Shown: positions 9,234-19,324, counted from the stretch's first letter. The stretch is DNA of 57,101 nucleotides from an uncultured Altererythrobacter sp. (GCA_946886565.1 CAMPIX010000016.1:1-57101), one strand, 5' to 3'. The notes: a model not told the origin generated them from the letters alone. Made by a program: numbers and translations.

Positions 9234-9878
9234 TTGGACATCATCCTCTTGGGGCCTCCGGGCGCAGGCAAGGGCACGCAGGCGCAACGCCTCGTGCAGC
9301 AGCGCGGAATGCGCCAGCTCTCGACCGGCGATATGTTGCGCGCGGCAGTCAAGGCGGGCACGCCGGTCGGGCTCAAGGCCAAGGCGGTGATGGAGCGCGG
9401 CGAGCTGGTTTCCGACGAGATCGTCTCCGAACTGATCGACGCGGAGCTTGGCGCGATGGGCGAGGGCGTCGGCGCGATTTTCGACGGCTACCCGCGCACC
9501 GCCGCGCAGGCCGCCTCGCTCGACGAAATCCTTGCCAGCCACGGCCGTTCGCTCGACCACGTGATCGAGCTCGAGGTCGATGAGGACGCGCTGGTCGAGC
9601 GGATTACCGGACGCTTCACTTGCGCGACCTGCGGTGCGGGCTATCACGACATGTTCAAGCTGCCTAAGACGCCGGGCGTGTGCGACGAATGCGGGAGCAC
9701 CGAGTTCAAGCGGCGGCCCGACGACAACGAGGAGACGGTGCGCACCCGCATGGCCGAATATCGCGCCAAGACCGCGCCGATCCTGCCGATCTACGAGCAG
9801 CGCGGCATCGTCGCCCGCGTCGACGGCATGGCGGGCATCGACGAGGTCGCGCGCGCGATCGACGCTGTCCTCGACTGA
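9234..9878 (+). CDS. adk: Adenylate kinase, zinc-lid type
   Basis: Cytoplasmic enzyme interconverting AMP + ATP and 2 ADP. From TTG 9234 it has 214 residues: P-loop GPPGAGKGT at residues 7-15, the AMP-binding STGDMLRA segment, and FDGYPRT. The LID carries four cysteines (CATC and CDEC) for a structural zinc, the long-form lid also seen in Gram-positive enzymes. The TTG start is chosen because DIILLGPPGAGKG follows at once and AGGGGA lies about 7 nt upstream; no ATG is available in a sensible place. Confidence 0.95.
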   Translation: MDIILLGPPGAGKGTQAQRLVQQRGMRQLSTGDMLRAAVKAGTPVGLKAKAVMERGELVSDEIVSELIDAELGAMGEGVGAIFDGYPRTAAQAASLDEILASHGRSLDHVIELEVDEDALVERITGRFTCATCGAGYHDMFKLPKTPGVCDECGSTEFKRRPDDNEETVRTRMAEYRAKTAPILPIYEQRGIVARVDGMAGIDEVARAIDAVLD

Positions 9879-9960
9879 GCCGCCTCGGCCACCGGCAACT
9901 CTGGGCTATGCTTGCCGCGCGGCCTATGGGATAGCGGCGCGTCAACGGGGAGGATCGCTT

Positions 9961-10635
9961 ATGACCAAGCAGTTCGCGCTCGCCTGCGCTGCAGCGGGGG
10001 CCGCGCTCGCGCTGGCTTCGCCGGCTGCCGCCGACGTCGTCGAGCAGGGCGACGATTCATTCGTCACCCGCGAGACCCGAGTGGTCGAGGCGAGCCCGCG
10101 CGAGGCGTGGATGGCGCTGATCTCGCCCGGCAAGTGGTGGGGCGACGATCACACCTGGTCCGGCGATGCGGCGAACATGTCGATCACCCCACAGGCGGGC
10201 GGGTGTTTCTGCGAACGTATTCCGGAGGTGGAATCGCGCGACACGGTCGGCCTCGCCGGCAGCGTGCAGCACATGGTGGTGGTCTATGCCGCGCCCGACG
10301 TGGCGCTGCGTATGCGTGGCGCGCTCGGCCCGCTGCAAAGCGAGGCGGTCACCGGCGTGCTGACGATCGCTCTGGAAACGGTCGCGCAGGGGACATCGAT
10401 CACCTTCGAATACGTCGTCGACGGTTACATGCGCTACGAGGTGCCGACGATCTCGAAAGCGGTGGACGGCGTGATGACCCAGCAGCTCGACGGGCTGGCG
10501 AAGCTGCTCGGGGCGGTCGATGCTCCGGTCGAGGCGCCGCCCGCGCCGGTCGAGGGCGAAGCGCCGGCCGCGGAAGAACCCGGCGAGGAAACGGCGAGCG
10601 TCGAAGAAGCGTTCGGCGATCTGACCGACGATTGA
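9961..10635 (+). CDS. Exported SRPBCC/START-like protein
   Basis: A 224-residue protein with an N-terminal signal peptide (hydrophobic ALACAAAGAALALASPAAA, likely cleaved after Ala-Asp-rich PAAADV). An SRPBCC-type fold is suggested by VVEASPREAWMALISPGKWW and the later SITFEYVVDGYMRYEVPT. The C-terminal ~40 residues are Pro/Ala/Glu-rich and probably disordered. GGAGGA precedes ATG 9961. It stands between adk and gdhA; a link to translation is not apparent. The ligand is unknown. Confidence 0.7.
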   Translation: MTKQFALACAAAGAALALASPAAADVVEQGDDSFVTRETRVVEASPREAWMALISPGKWWGDDHTWSGDAANMSITPQAGGCFCERIPEVESRDTVGLAGSVQHMVVVYAAPDVALRMRGALGPLQSEAVTGVLTIALETVAQGTSITFEYVVDGYMRYEVPTISKAVDGVMTQQLDGLAKLLGAVDAPVEAPPAPVEGEAPAAEEPGEETASVEEAFGDLTDD

Positions 10636-10795
10636 AACGGCATGGCGCACCGGATGCGCGGTTGCTAGAAGCCACGACGAAACAAGAGCGCGACTCGCAT
10701 CAAGCGGGCAATCGCGCCGAACGGGCCGGGTCGCGAGGGAATGGCCGGCCGGGACGATCACCCCCTGTCGACCGCACGCGAGAGAGGGGGCGACC

Positions 10796-12157
10796 ATGAA
10801 TTCCGTTTACGAACGTCACGTGGACCTGCCGCGCTTCATGGAAGGCGTGAAGAAGCGCAACGCGCACCAGCCGGAGTTCGTCCAGGCGGTGCAGGAAGTG
10901 GCCGAGGACATCTTCGAGTTCATCGAGGACAAGGAAGAATACCACGAGGCGCAGATCCTGCGCCGGATCGCCGAGCCCGACCGCGTGGTCAGCTTCCGCG
11001 TGTGCTGGGAGGACGACAGCGGCTGCATCCGCGTCCAGCGCGGGTGGCGCGTGCAGAACAACAACGCGATCGGCCCGTACAAGGGCGGCATCCGCTTCCA
11101 CCCGAGCGTGACCGAAAGCGTGCTCAAATTCCTTGCCTTCGAGCAGACCTTCAAGAACGCGCTCACCGGCCTGCCGATGGGTGGGGGCAAGGGCGGCTCG
11201 AACTTCAATCCCAAGGGCAAGAGCGTGCGCGAGATCATGCGCTTCTGCCAGTCGTTCATGACCGAGCTCTATCGCCACATCGGCGCCGATGTGGACGTGC
11301 CGGCGGGCGACATCGGCGTGGGTGGGCGCGAGATCGGCTACATGTTCGGCCAGTACAAGCGCATCACCAACGAGTTCACCGGCGTGCTGACTGGCAAGGG
11401 CCTCGAATACGGCGGCTCGATGATCCGGCCCGAGGCGACCGGCTATGGCGCGGTCTATTTTCTCGAGAACATGCTCAAGCACAAGGGCGACGGGCTGGAG
11501 GGCAAGCGCGCGGTGATCTCGGGCTCGGGCAACGTCGCGACCCACGCGGCGGAGAAGATCGTCCAGCTCGGCGGCACGGTGCTGACGCTGTCGGATTCGG
11601 GCGGCTTCATCCACGATCCCGACGGGATCACGATCGAGAAGATCGACTGGGTCAAGATGCACAAGACTCATCGCCGCGGCCGGATCAGCGAATACGTCGA
11701 CGAGTTCAGGAACGCGACATTCCACGAGGGCAAGACGCCGTGGGGCGTCGAATGCGACGTGGCGCTGCCCTGCGCGACGCAGAATGAACTGCTCGGCGAG
11801 GACGCGAGGACGCTGGTGAAGAACGGCTGCATCGCGGTGTCCGAAGGCGCCAACATGCCGACCGATCTCGATGGCGTGCACGCGTTCAAGGCCGCGAGGA
11901 TCCTTTTCGCGCCGGGCAAGGCCGCGAACGCGGGCGGGGTTGCTGTTTCCGGCCTGGAGATGAGCCAGAACTCCGCCCGCCGCGCGTGGAAGGAAGAGGA
12001 GCTCCAGGTCATGCTGCGCGATATCATGGACGGCATCCACGAGCGCTGTCTGACCTACGGCGATCGCGGGGATGGCCATGTCGACTATGTCAAGGGCGCC
12101 AATATCGCCGGCTTCAAGAAGGTTGCGGACGCGATGCTGGCATTCGGGGTGGTATGA
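10796..12157 (+). CDS. gdhA: NADP-type glutamate dehydrogenase
   Basis: Catalyses 2-oxoglutarate + NH4+ to glutamate, probably with NADPH. At 453 residues it matches the hexameric S50 family. Key segments: YKGGIRFHPSV, the catalytic-lysine loop LPMGGGKGG, PAGDIGVGGREIGYM, TGKG, EATGYGAVYF, the Rossmann GSGNVATHAAEK, and SEGANMPT. It starts MNSVYERHVDLPRF after GAGAGAGGGGGCGACC. Finding it between adk and rpsM is not the textbook arrangement, but it is probably transcribed separately through the 160-nt upstream gap. Confidence 0.93.
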   Translation: MNSVYERHVDLPRFMEGVKKRNAHQPEFVQAVQEVAEDIFEFIEDKEEYHEAQILRRIAEPDRVVSFRVCWEDDSGCIRVQRGWRVQNNNAIGPYKGGIRFHPSVTESVLKFLAFEQTFKNALTGLPMGGGKGGSNFNPKGKSVREIMRFCQSFMTELYRHIGADVDVPAGDIGVGGREIGYMFGQYKRITNEFTGVLTGKGLEYGGSMIRPEATGYGAVYFLENMLKHKGDGLEGKRAVISGSGNVATHAAEKIVQLGGTVLTLSDSGGFIHDPDGITIEKIDWVKMHKTHRRGRISEYVDEFRNATFHEGKTPWGVECDVALPCATQNELLGEDARTLVKNGCIAVSEGANMPTDLDGVHAFKAARILFAPGKAANAGGVAVSGLEMSQNSARRAWKEEELQVMLRDIMDGIHERCLTYGDRGDGHVDYVKGANIAGFKKVADAMLAFGVV

Positions 12158-12491
12158 GCCGCCTGCAGGGGGAGCCGGGCCGGAAGGGTTTTGACGCCGC
12201 CCGAAAGCTGGTGTAGTCTGCTTGCATTCCGGCGCATCCCGTCCATATCGGGCGGCGTGGTCGTTCGTGCGTGCATAGCGGTTGACGTGCGCCTCGAATC
12301 GACCTAAGCGCGCCCTTCATTCGGCATCGTGGACAGTCTGGGCGGGATAGTTCGGCGGCGGCAGCCTTTCAAAGCGCGCCAACCGGGCTTTTTGCCATCG
12401 GGCATCCGCTGCGCCGGTGAGCAGCGATGAGATAGGGGGCGCCATCCGCTTGTGCGGTCCTGGTGAAACCCTGTGGAGCATGGAGAAGTAA
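12158..12491 (+). promoter_or_regulatory. 334-nt upstream region of rpsM (candidate promoters and leader)
   Basis: No gene was recognised in this stretch. Two promoter-like pairs are present: TTGACG 12191-12196 with TAGTCT 12214-12219 (17-nt spacer), and TTGACG 12282-12287 with TAAGCG 12305-12310 (17-nt spacer). The first has the better -10. If used, they would give rpsM-rpsK-rpoA-rplQ their own promoter and a leader of roughly 175-265 nt, with GC-rich segments that could fold. No intrinsic terminator with a T-run was seen for gdhA. Confidence 0.5.
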
Positions 12492-12860
12492 GTGGCTCGT
12501 ATTGCCGGGGTAAACATCCCCACCAACAAGCGCGTGATCATCGCGCTGACCTACATTCACGGTATCGGCCGCACCACGGCCGTGCAGATCGCCGACAAGC
12601 TCGGCATCGATCACTCCCGCCGCGTGCAGGACCTGAGCGATGCGGAAATCCTGCAGATCCGCGAGACGATCGATGCGGATCATTCGGTCGAGGGCGACCT
12701 GCGCCGCACCACCGCGATGAACATAAAGCGTCTGATGGATCTGCGTTCGTACCGCGGCCTGCGCCACCGCGCCGGGCTGCCCGTCCGTGGCCAGCGCACG
12801 CACACCAACGCCCGCACCCGCAAGGGCAAGGCGAAGCCCATCGCGGGCAAGAAGAAGTAA
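12492..12860 (+). CDS. rpsM: 30S ribosomal protein S13
   Basis: S13 of the 30S head, bridging to the large subunit. 122 residues from GTG 12492, preceded by GGAGAAG. It begins with [20 protein letters not shown] and ends in the basic [18 protein letters not shown] tail. It is first of the alpha-operon genes here. Confidence 0.96.
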   Translation: MARIAGVNIPTNKRVIIALTYIHGIGRTTAVQIADKLGIDHSRRVQDLSDAEILQIRETIDADHSVEGDLRRTTAMNIKRLMDLRSYRGLRHRAGLPVRGQRTHTNARTRKGKAKPIAGKKK

Positions 12861-12918
12861 GCGAACGCTTCGCAACCTTCGCTTCCAGCACCTTCTTTAA
12901 GAACAGGATACCAAGCCC

Positions 12919-13308
12919 ATGGCACGCGAACCCGGCCGGATCAGGCGGCGCGACAAGAAGAACATCTCGAGCGGCGTCGCGCACATCAACGCCAGCTTCA
13001 ACAACACGATGATCACCATCACCGACGCGCAAGGCAATGCGATCAGCTGGTCGAGCGCCGGCATGATGGGCTTCAAGGGCAGCCGCAAGTCGACTCCCTA
13101 TGCCGCTCAGGTCGCCGCCGACGACGCCGGCAAGAAGGCCGCCGAGCATGGCGTGCGCACGCTCGAGGTCGAGGTCAAGGGCCCCGGCTCGGGCCGCGAG
13201 AGCGCGCTGCGCGGCCTCGCCGCGGTCGGCTTCACGATCACCTCGATCCGCGACGTGACCCCGATCCCGCACAACGGGGTGAGGCCGTCGAAGCGCCGCC
13301 GCGTCTGA
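12919..13308 (+). CDS. rpsK: 30S ribosomal protein S11
   Basis: S11, part of the 30S platform. 129 residues. Conserved segments are [20 protein letters not shown] and the C-terminal [18 protein letters not shown]. It lies 58 nt after rpsM and is separated from rpoA by a gap that contains a strong hairpin. Confidence 0.97.
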   Translation: MAREPGRIRRRDKKNISSGVAHINASFNNTMITITDAQGNAISWSSAGMMGFKGSRKSTPYAAQVAADDAGKKAAEHGVRTLEVEVKGPGSGRESALRGLAAVGFTITSIRDVTPIPHNGVRPSKRRRV

Positions 13309-13324
13309 TCCGTACCTGCCCGGC

Positions 13325-13348
13325 GGGCCGCGGACGAACCCGCGGCCC
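13325..13348 (+). other. 9-bp hairpin between rpsK and rpoA
   Basis: A perfect inverted repeat GGGCCGCGG / CCGCGGCCC with a 6-nt loop, within the 116-nt rpsK-rpoA gap. No T-run follows, so it is unlikely to be a full terminator. It may act as an attenuator or an mRNA processing/stability element that tunes rpoA relative to the ribosomal genes. Confidence 0.45.
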
Positions 13349-13424
13349 AGCCGACCCTGATCGGACCGGACGCGCCCACCAGCGCCGCCGGTCCTTGCCC
13401 GTATTAGAACCCTAGGGGAAATCC

Positions 13425-14480
13425 ATGGCCGTCAACACCAAGAACTGGCAGGAACTCAAGAAGCCCAGCAGTCTCGACATAAAGGCCGGCGGCGACAAGG
13501 CGCGCAAGGCGACCTTCGTCGCGGAACCGCTCGAGCGCGGTTTCGGCCTGACGCTGGGCAACGCACTGCGCCGCGTGCTCCTCTCCAGCCTCCAGGGCGC
13601 GGCGATCACCTCGATCAAGATCGAGAATGTGCTTCATGAGTTTTCGTCGCTCGCCGGCGTGCGCGAGGACGTGACCGACATCGTGCTCAACGTGAAGCAG
13701 ATCGCGCTCAAGATGGAAGGCGAGGGCCCCAAGCGCCTGCAGCTCAACAAGACCGGCCCGGGTGAAGTCACCGCGGGCGATATCGCGGTTTCGGGCGACA
13801 TCGAGGTGATGAACAAGGACCTCGTGATCTGCCACCTCGACGAAGGCGCTAACTTCGCGATGGAGCTGACCGCCGATACCGGCAAGGGCTACTCGCCCGC
13901 CGTGTCGAACCGCCCGGCCGACGCGCCGATCGGCCTGATCCCGGTCGACTCGCTCTACTCGCCGATCCGCCAGGTCAGCTACAAGGTCGAGGCCGCCCGC
14001 GTCGGGCAGGAGCTCGACTTCGACAAGCTGAGCCTGACGGTCGAGACCGACGGCACCGTGACTCCCGAGGACGCCGTGGCCTATGCCGCGCGCATCCTGC
14101 AGGACCAGCTCACGCTGTTCGTCCACTTCGAGGAAGGCATCCCGCAGCCGAGCTCGGCGATGATCGGCCACACCGCGCAGCCGGAAGAGAGCGACGCCAA
14201 CCAGCTCAACCGCTACCTGCTCAAGAAGGTGGACGAGCTCGAGCTGTCGGTGCGTTCGGCCAACTGCCTGAAGAACGACAACATCATCTACATCGGCGAC
14301 CTGGTCCAGAAGACCGAGGCCGAGATGCTCCGCACGCCGAACTTCGGCCGCAAGAGCCTCAACGAGATCAAGGAAGTCCTGAGCTCGATGGGCCTGCGCC
14401 TCGGCATGGACATTCCCGGCTGGCCGCCCGAGAACATCGAGGAAATGGCCAAGAAGCTCGAACAGGAGCTGCTGGGCTAA
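13425..14480 (+). CDS. rpoA: DNA-directed RNA polymerase subunit alpha
   Basis: The alpha subunit, which assembles RNA polymerase and contacts promoter UP elements and activators. At 351 residues it has the N-terminal dimerisation domain ([20 protein letters not shown]) and a complete C-terminal domain ([16 protein letters not shown] to [14 protein letters not shown]), joined by an acidic linker. Order rpsK-rpoA-rplQ is canonical. Confidence 0.97.
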   Translation: MAVNTKNWQELKKPSSLDIKAGGDKARKATFVAEPLERGFGLTLGNALRRVLLSSLQGAAITSIKIENVLHEFSSLAGVREDVTDIVLNVKQIALKMEGEGPKRLQLNKTGPGEVTAGDIAVSGDIEVMNKDLVICHLDEGANFAMELTADTGKGYSPAVSNRPADAPIGLIPVDSLYSPIRQVSYKVEAARVGQELDFDKLSLTVETDGTVTPEDAVAYAARILQDQLTLFVHFEEGIPQPSSAMIGHTAQPEESDANQLNRYLLKKVDELELSVRSANCLKNDNIIYIGDLVQKTEAEMLRTPNFGRKSLNEIKEVLSSMGLRLGMDIPGWPPENIEEMAKKLEQELLG

Positions 14481-14570
14481 GCCTCGCGCACAGGGTGTTG
14501 GGCGGCGACCCTGACTGCCGCCCGGACCGGGGTACCTGACACGGCCCCCTTACGAACGGAGTGAAAAGAC

Positions 14571-14993
14571 ATGCGCCACGGGATTTCTGGCCGCAAGCTG
14601 CAGCGCAAGACCGGGCACCGCAAGGCCCTGTTCCGCAACATGGCCGCCGCGCTGATCAAGCACGAGCAGATCATGACCACGGCCGCCAAGGCCAAGGAAC
14701 TGCGCCCGTACGTCGAGAAGCTGGTCACCCTCGCCAAGCGCGGCGGGCTCAGCAATCGCCGCCTCGCGATGAGCCGACTTGGCGACGAGACCCAGCTCAA
14801 GAAGCTGTTCGACGTGCTCGCCGAGCGCTACGCCGACCGCGAGGGTGGCTACACCCGCGTGATCAAGGCCGGCTTCCGCGGCAGCGACGCCGCGGCGATG
14901 GCGGTGATCGAATTCGTCGACCGCGACGTCGAGGCCAAAGGCCAGGATTCGGGCCCGGTCATGAACGAAGAGGAAGATTTCGAGGACGCATAA
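14571..14993 (+). CDS. rplQ: 50S ribosomal protein L17
   Basis: L17 of the large subunit. 140 residues. It starts [20 protein letters not shown] with the family segment [22 protein letters not shown]; the C-terminus is acidic (EEDFEDA). It closes the alpha operon: a hairpin with a T-rich tail follows within 30 nt. Confidence 0.97.
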   Translation: MRHGISGRKLQRKTGHRKALFRNMAAALIKHEQIMTTAAKAKELRPYVEKLVTLAKRGGLSNRRLAMSRLGDETQLKKLFDVLAERYADREGGYTRVIKAGFRGSDAAAMAVIEFVDRDVEAKGQDSGPVMNEEEDFEDA

Positions 14994-15018
14994 GCGCATC
15001 TCGCGAATGAAAAATGAG

Positions 15019-15053
15019 AGGGCCACGGGGGAAACTCCGCGGCCCTTTGCTTT
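15019..15053 (+). terminator. Intrinsic terminator of the rpsM-rplQ operon
   Basis: Stem AGGGCCACGG / CCGCGGCCCT with one mismatch and one wobble around a GAAAC-type loop, followed by TTTGCTTT. Its position 25 nt past the rplQ stop fits. It also argues against starting the next gene at the in-frame ATG 15014, which would lie on this hairpin. Confidence 0.75.
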
Positions 15054-15085
15054 GCGGGGCGAGGCACATCGTGCAACAACGCGCC

Positions 15086-16441
15086 ATGATCCGCCACCTC
15101 CTCGCCACCGCCGCGCTGCTCGCGCCCGTTCCCGCCCTCGCGCAAAGCCAGCAGGATGCGCTCGACGCCCGCTACGACCGCGCGCTCGCTGCGGGCTACA
15201 AGGCGCTGTTCCTGTGCAGCGCAATTGCCAACGCCGAACGGGCAGGGACAACGCGCACGCCCGAAAGCGTGATGCAATGGGAGCTGACCGGCATCCAGGC
15301 CCCGCTCGACGGTATTGCGGCTGAACTGCCTTACGAAGTCGTACGTATGGGTGAGGGGGGTGGGCAGATCCGCCACGTATCCGTGAGGTGGGTGCAGGAC
15401 ATGGAGCCGCGCTATGCGGCGCACAAGCCGGGCAAGGGATGCTCGCTCCTTCCGGTCGGCGGTGAACCGCGGTCCGACCAAACGGCCGGGCGTCAGGCGT
15501 CCTACACATCCGCTCCCGTCGCACATGCCGAGGACGCCGGCCTCGCAGCCGCGCTCGAACGCGGCTTCTCGCCCGACTACGGTGAAGGCGCTCGCACAAC
15601 AGCCGTGCTGGTCCGGCGCGGATCGAGCACGCTTGGCGAGCGGTACACCGAAGGCTTCGGCCCCGACACGCCCCAGCGCACCTGGTCGGTCGCCAAGAGC
15701 CTCGCGGCAACTTTGATCGGCGCCGCGGTACAGCGCGGCGAGGCCGACGTGCAGGCCTCTGTCGGGCTCGGCCTCGCCGACAGCGATCCGCGCCGCGCGA
15801 TCACCATCGATCACCTCCTGCGCATGGCATCGGGCCGCTATTCGGACACCGCGGGCAACCGCACCGATCCGATCTACTTCGGCGGAGGCACGGTGGGCGA
15901 ACGCGCCGCCGTCTGGCCGCTGATTCATCCCCCCGGCACCGTTTATCGCTACGCCAACAACGACACGCTGATGGCGGTGAAGGCGATCGACGGCACGTTC
16001 GACGACCACCCGCCCGCCGAGTTCTTCGCCAAGCTCGGGATGCACGACACGGTCGCCGAGACCGACTGGCAGGGGAATTACATCCTCTCGAGCCAGGTCT
16101 GGTCGACTGCGCGCGATCTCGCCCGGCTGGGTCAGCTCTATCTCGACGACGGGATGCTCGGCGAGGAGCGTGTCCTGCCCGAGGGCTGGGTCGACTATAT
16201 CTCCAGCCCGAGCGGCCCGCAGCCCGAGGGGCCGTTCGGCTACGGTGCCGGCTTCTGGCTGTTCAACAACACCGACGGCATTCCGCCCGACACCTTCGCT
16301 GCGATGGGCAACCGCGGGCAGTACGTGGTGATCGTGCCGAGCCGCGATGTCGTGATTGTCCGCCGCGGCGAGGACCCGGCGGGCAGCCGCTTCGATATCG
16401 CCGCCTTCACCCGCGACGTGCTCGCCGCGCTGGAGAACTGA
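15086..16441 (+). CDS. Secreted serine hydrolase, beta-lactamase / class C PBP family
   Basis: An exported hydrolase of the beta-lactamase-like superfamily; the substrate (peptide, ester or beta-lactam) is unknown. From ATG 15086 it has 451 residues with a signal peptide (LLATAALLAPVPALAQ). The catalytic SxxK is Ser201-Val-Ala-Lys204 (TWSVAKSLAATLIG) and the YxN motif is Tyr289-Ala-Asn291. The late GFWLFNNTDG region would form the beta-3 strand area. An N-terminal ~140-residue segment before the hydrolase domain has no assigned role. Confidence 0.82.
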   Translation: MIRHLLATAALLAPVPALAQSQQDALDARYDRALAAGYKALFLCSAIANAERAGTTRTPESVMQWELTGIQAPLDGIAAELPYEVVRMGEGGGQIRHVSVRWVQDMEPRYAAHKPGKGCSLLPVGGEPRSDQTAGRQASYTSAPVAHAEDAGLAAALERGFSPDYGEGARTTAVLVRRGSSTLGERYTEGFGPDTPQRTWSVAKSLAATLIGAAVQRGEADVQASVGLGLADSDPRRAITIDHLLRMASGRYSDTAGNRTDPIYFGGGTVGERAAVWPLIHPPGTVYRYANNDTLMAVKAIDGTFDDHPPAEFFAKLGMHDTVAETDWQGNYILSSQVWSTARDLARLGQLYLDDGMLGEERVLPEGWVDYISSPSGPQPEGPFGYGAGFWLFNNTDGIPPDTFAAMGNRGQYVVIVPSRDVVIVRRGEDPAGSRFDIAAFTRDVLAALEN

Positions 16442-16515
16442 CGCTTCGCCGATTGCAAAGCCTGCTCTGGCGGTTACACCTGAAACTCACGTTTCGCTCC
16501 CCGGGGGAATTTCTC

Positions 16516-18681
16516 ATGCATATCCGTTCGGCCGCGCTTGCGGCCTCCGCCATCGCGCTCGCCGTGGCCGCCCCGCTCGCCGCTCAAGAGGTTCCCTTGC
16601 CCGAATACCCCGAAACCCGCGCCGGCGATGTCGTCGAGACGATCTTCGGCGAGGAGATCGCCGATCCCTACCGCTGGCTCGAGGCCGACGTGCGCAACGA
16701 CGCCGAAGTCGCCGCCTGGGTCGAGAAGCAGAGCACCTTCACCGACGCCTACCTCAAGGCGCTGCCGGCCAACGACTGGTTCAAGGCCCGCATCGGTGCG
16801 CTGCTCGACTACGAGCGCTTCGGCATCCCGCAGAAGGCGGGCGAGTATTACTTCTACACCCGCAACACCGGCCTCCAGAACCAGAGTCCGCTGTATGTCC
16901 GCCACGGGCTCGAAGCCGAGCCGCGGCTGCTGATCGATCCGAACGCCTGGGCGCAGGATGGCGCGACCGCGCTCGCCGGGTGGGAGCCTTCGGAGAACGG
17001 TAAACTGATGGCCTATGCGGTGCAGGACGGCGGCACCGACTGGCGGATCATCCGCGTGCTCGATGTCGAGACGGGCGAGCCGCTGGAGGACGAGATTCGC
17101 TGGGCCAAGTTCACCGGCATCGCGTGGCTCGGCAACGAAGGCTTCTTCTATTCGCGCTTTCCCGAGCCGGCGGAGGGGCAGGACTTCCAGGCGCTGAACT
17201 ACAATCAGGCGGTCTATTACCACAAGCTCGGCACGCCGCAGTCGGAGGACCGGCTGGTCTTCTCGACCCCCGATCACCCCGACCGCGGCCACGGCCTTGG
17301 CGTGTCGGACGACGGGCGCTGGGGCTTCGTCATCAGCTCGCTCGGCACCGATGCGCAATACGAAGTGCATGTAATCGATTTCGAGGACGAGGGCCGCGCG
17401 TGGGAGGCGAAGCCGCTCGTCACCGGATTCGAGAACGCGTGGAATCCGATCGACACGATCGGCACCAAGGCGTTCTTCGTCACCAACAAGGATGCGCCGC
17501 GTTACCGCATCGTCACCACAGATCTCACCGCGCGGACGCCGACTTGGACCACGATCGTGCCCGAGACCGAGCAGCCGATCGACGGCGCCTCGATCGTCGG
17601 CGACAAGCTGATCGTCACCTATCTCAAGGACGCGACGACGCGCGCCGCGGTCTACGATCTGCAGGGCAATCCGCTCGACGATATCGAACTGGGCGAGCTC
17701 GGCACCGCGGGCGGCTTCGGCGGCAAGCCGGGCGATCCGGAGACGTTCTACACCTTCACCAGCTTCAACCGGCCCGGCACGATCTACCGGCTGAACGTCG
17801 ACACCGGCGAAACGAGCACGTTCGCCGAGCCCGAGCTGACTTTCGATCCGGCGCAGTTCGTCACCGAGCAGCAGTTCTACACCTCAAAGGACGGCACGCG
17901 CGTGCCGATGTTCATCGTGCGCCGCAAGGACGTGACCGGCCCCGCACCGACGCTGCTCTACGGCTACGGCGGGTTCGACATCTCGCTCACGCCCGGCTTC
18001 TCCGCCACGCGCATGGCCTGGCTGCAGGCGGGCGGCGTGTTCGCGCTCGCCAACATTCGCGGCGGCGGCGAGTACGGCAAGGCGTGGCACAACGCCGGGC
18101 GTCTGCACAACAAGCAGAACGTGTTCGACGACTTCATCGCCGCGGGCGAGTATCTGAAGGCGAACGACTATACGACGGCGGACGGTCTCGCGATCCAGGG
18201 CGGATCGAACGGCGGGCTGCTGGTCGGCGCGGTGGTCAACCAGCGTCCGGACCTGATCGATGCCGCCAACGCGGCGGTGGGCGTGATGGACATGCTGCGC
18301 TTCGATCGCTGGACCGCCGGCCGGTACTGGGTCGACGACTACGGCTATCCTTCGAAGGAAGAGGACTTCAAGGTGCTGCGCGCCTACTCGCCCTATCATA
18401 ATATCGGTTCGGGCGTGGACTATCCGGCGGTGCTGGTGACCACCGCGGACACCGACGACCGCGTGGTGCCGGGGCACAGCTTCAAGTACGCCGCCGCGCT
18501 CCAGGCCGCCGACATCGGGGACAAGCCGCATTTGATCCGCATCGAAACCCGCGCCGGGCACGGCAGCGGCAAACCGACCGACAAGGCGATCGAGGAAGGG
18601 GCGGACGTGCTTGCCTTCCTCGCTCACTGGACCGGACTGGACGTGCCGCAAGCGGAGGCGGAGCAGACTGCGGCGGAGTAA
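16516..18681 (+). CDS. Prolyl oligopeptidase family serine peptidase (S9A), exported
   Basis: Cleaves short peptides after proline, probably in the periplasm: a signal peptide ([19 protein letters not shown]) begins at ATG 16516. 721 residues: the N-terminal beta-propeller begins at [30 protein letters not shown] sequence. The C-terminal alpha/beta hydrolase domain has nucleophile Ser564 in GGSNGG, Asp in the [13 protein letters not shown] segment and His in RAGHGSG. The oxyanion region YGYGGFDIS is present. Family assignment is strong; substrate is not known. Confidence 0.92.
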   Translation: MHIRSAALAASAIALAVAAPLAAQEVPLPEYPETRAGDVVETIFGEEIADPYRWLEADVRNDAEVAAWVEKQSTFTDAYLKALPANDWFKARIGALLDYERFGIPQKAGEYYFYTRNTGLQNQSPLYVRHGLEAEPRLLIDPNAWAQDGATALAGWEPSENGKLMAYAVQDGGTDWRIIRVLDVETGEPLEDEIRWAKFTGIAWLGNEGFFYSRFPEPAEGQDFQALNYNQAVYYHKLGTPQSEDRLVFSTPDHPDRGHGLGVSDDGRWGFVISSLGTDAQYEVHVIDFEDEGRAWEAKPLVTGFENAWNPIDTIGTKAFFVTNKDAPRYRIVTTDLTARTPTWTTIVPETEQPIDGASIVGDKLIVTYLKDATTRAAVYDLQGNPLDDIELGELGTAGGFGGKPGDPETFYTFTSFNRPGTIYRLNVDTGETSTFAEPELTFDPAQFVTEQQFYTSKDGTRVPMFIVRRKDVTGPAPTLLYGYGGFDISLTPGFSATRMAWLQAGGVFALANIRGGGEYGKAWHNAGRLHNKQNVFDDFIAAGEYLKANDYTTADGLAIQGGSNGGLLVGAVVNQRPDLIDAANAAVGVMDMLRFDRWTAGRYWVDDYGYPSKEEDFKVLRAYSPYHNIGSGVDYPAVLVTTADTDDRVVPGHSFKYAAALQAADIGDKPHLIRIETRAGHGSGKPTDKAIEEGADVLAFLAHWTGLDVPQAEAEQTAAE

Positions 18682-18826
18682 GGGCGAAACGTGCGACGTT
18701 CAGGATAAACGCCTTTTTTCTGAACGGTGGCTGTCGCGCCAATTCAGCGTCGTCTCACGGCGAATCGCCTAGAACAGTCCTCGTAAGCCGGGAGCAGGTT
18801 CGCCCCCGGCAAACGAGGAATGAATC

Positions 18827-19324
18827 ATGAAGACCATTACCAAAGCCCTGGTCGGAACCGTCGCGGCAGGCGCGATGGCGATGACTTCAGCCGCCCCCGC
18901 CATGGCGAACGACCGCTGGGACGACGATGGCATCGACGTCGGCGACGTGATCGCCGGTGCGGTGGTGATCGGCGGCATCGCGGCGCTTGCGGGCGCCTTC
19001 GACGGTGACGACGATTACGATCGCTACGATCGCCGTTATTACAACTATCATCCGCGCAGCGCGATCCAGCGCTGCGTCGCTGCGGTCGAGAACAACGCGC
19101 GTCGCTATGGCTACAATGCCAACGTCACGGAAATTCGCGACGTCGACGGCCGCCGCGATAATCTCCGCGTACGAGGCAATCTGGTGGTCGACAGCCGATA
19201 CGACCGGTACGACCGCTGGGGCTACGACCGCAACCGCGGGTACGATCGCGGCCGCTTCACCTGCCGCGTCGACCGTGGCCGGGTCTACGACATCGATTAC
19301 AACGGCATCCGTGGCCTTGGCTGA
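18827..19324 (+). CDS. Exported Asp/Arg/Tyr-rich protein of unknown function
   Basis: 165 residues with a signal peptide (TVAAGAMAMTSAAPAMA) and GAGGAA upstream of ATG 18827. A hydrophobic segment follows (VIAGAVVIGGIAALAGAF), so the mature protein may be membrane-anchored. Then come Asp/Tyr/Arg-rich runs (DDDYDRYDRRYYNY and DRYDRWGYDRNRGYDRG) flanking a better-ordered domain with two cysteines (RSAIQRCVAAVENNARRYGY and RFTCRVDRGRVYDI). Similar secreted proteins are common in Sphingomonadales, but the role is unknown. Its own terminator follows. Confidence 0.75.
   Translation: MKTITKALVGTVAAGAMAMTSAAPAMANDRWDDDGIDVGDVIAGAVVIGGIAALAGAFDGDDDYDRYDRRYYNYHPRSAIQRCVAAVENNARRYGYNANVTEIRDVDGRRDNLRVRGNLVVDSRYDRYDRWGYDRNRGYDRGRFTCRVDRGRVYDIDYNGIRGLG

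Noticed and set aside
12158..12491. tRNA or riboswitch in the rpsM upstream region
   Set aside because: No cloverleaf, T-loop or known riboswitch core was recognised by eye.
15014..15085. Extending the serine hydrolase to ATG 15014
   Set aside because: This places the start on the rplQ terminator hairpin and adds a non-signal N-terminus; ATG 15086 begins directly at a signal peptide.
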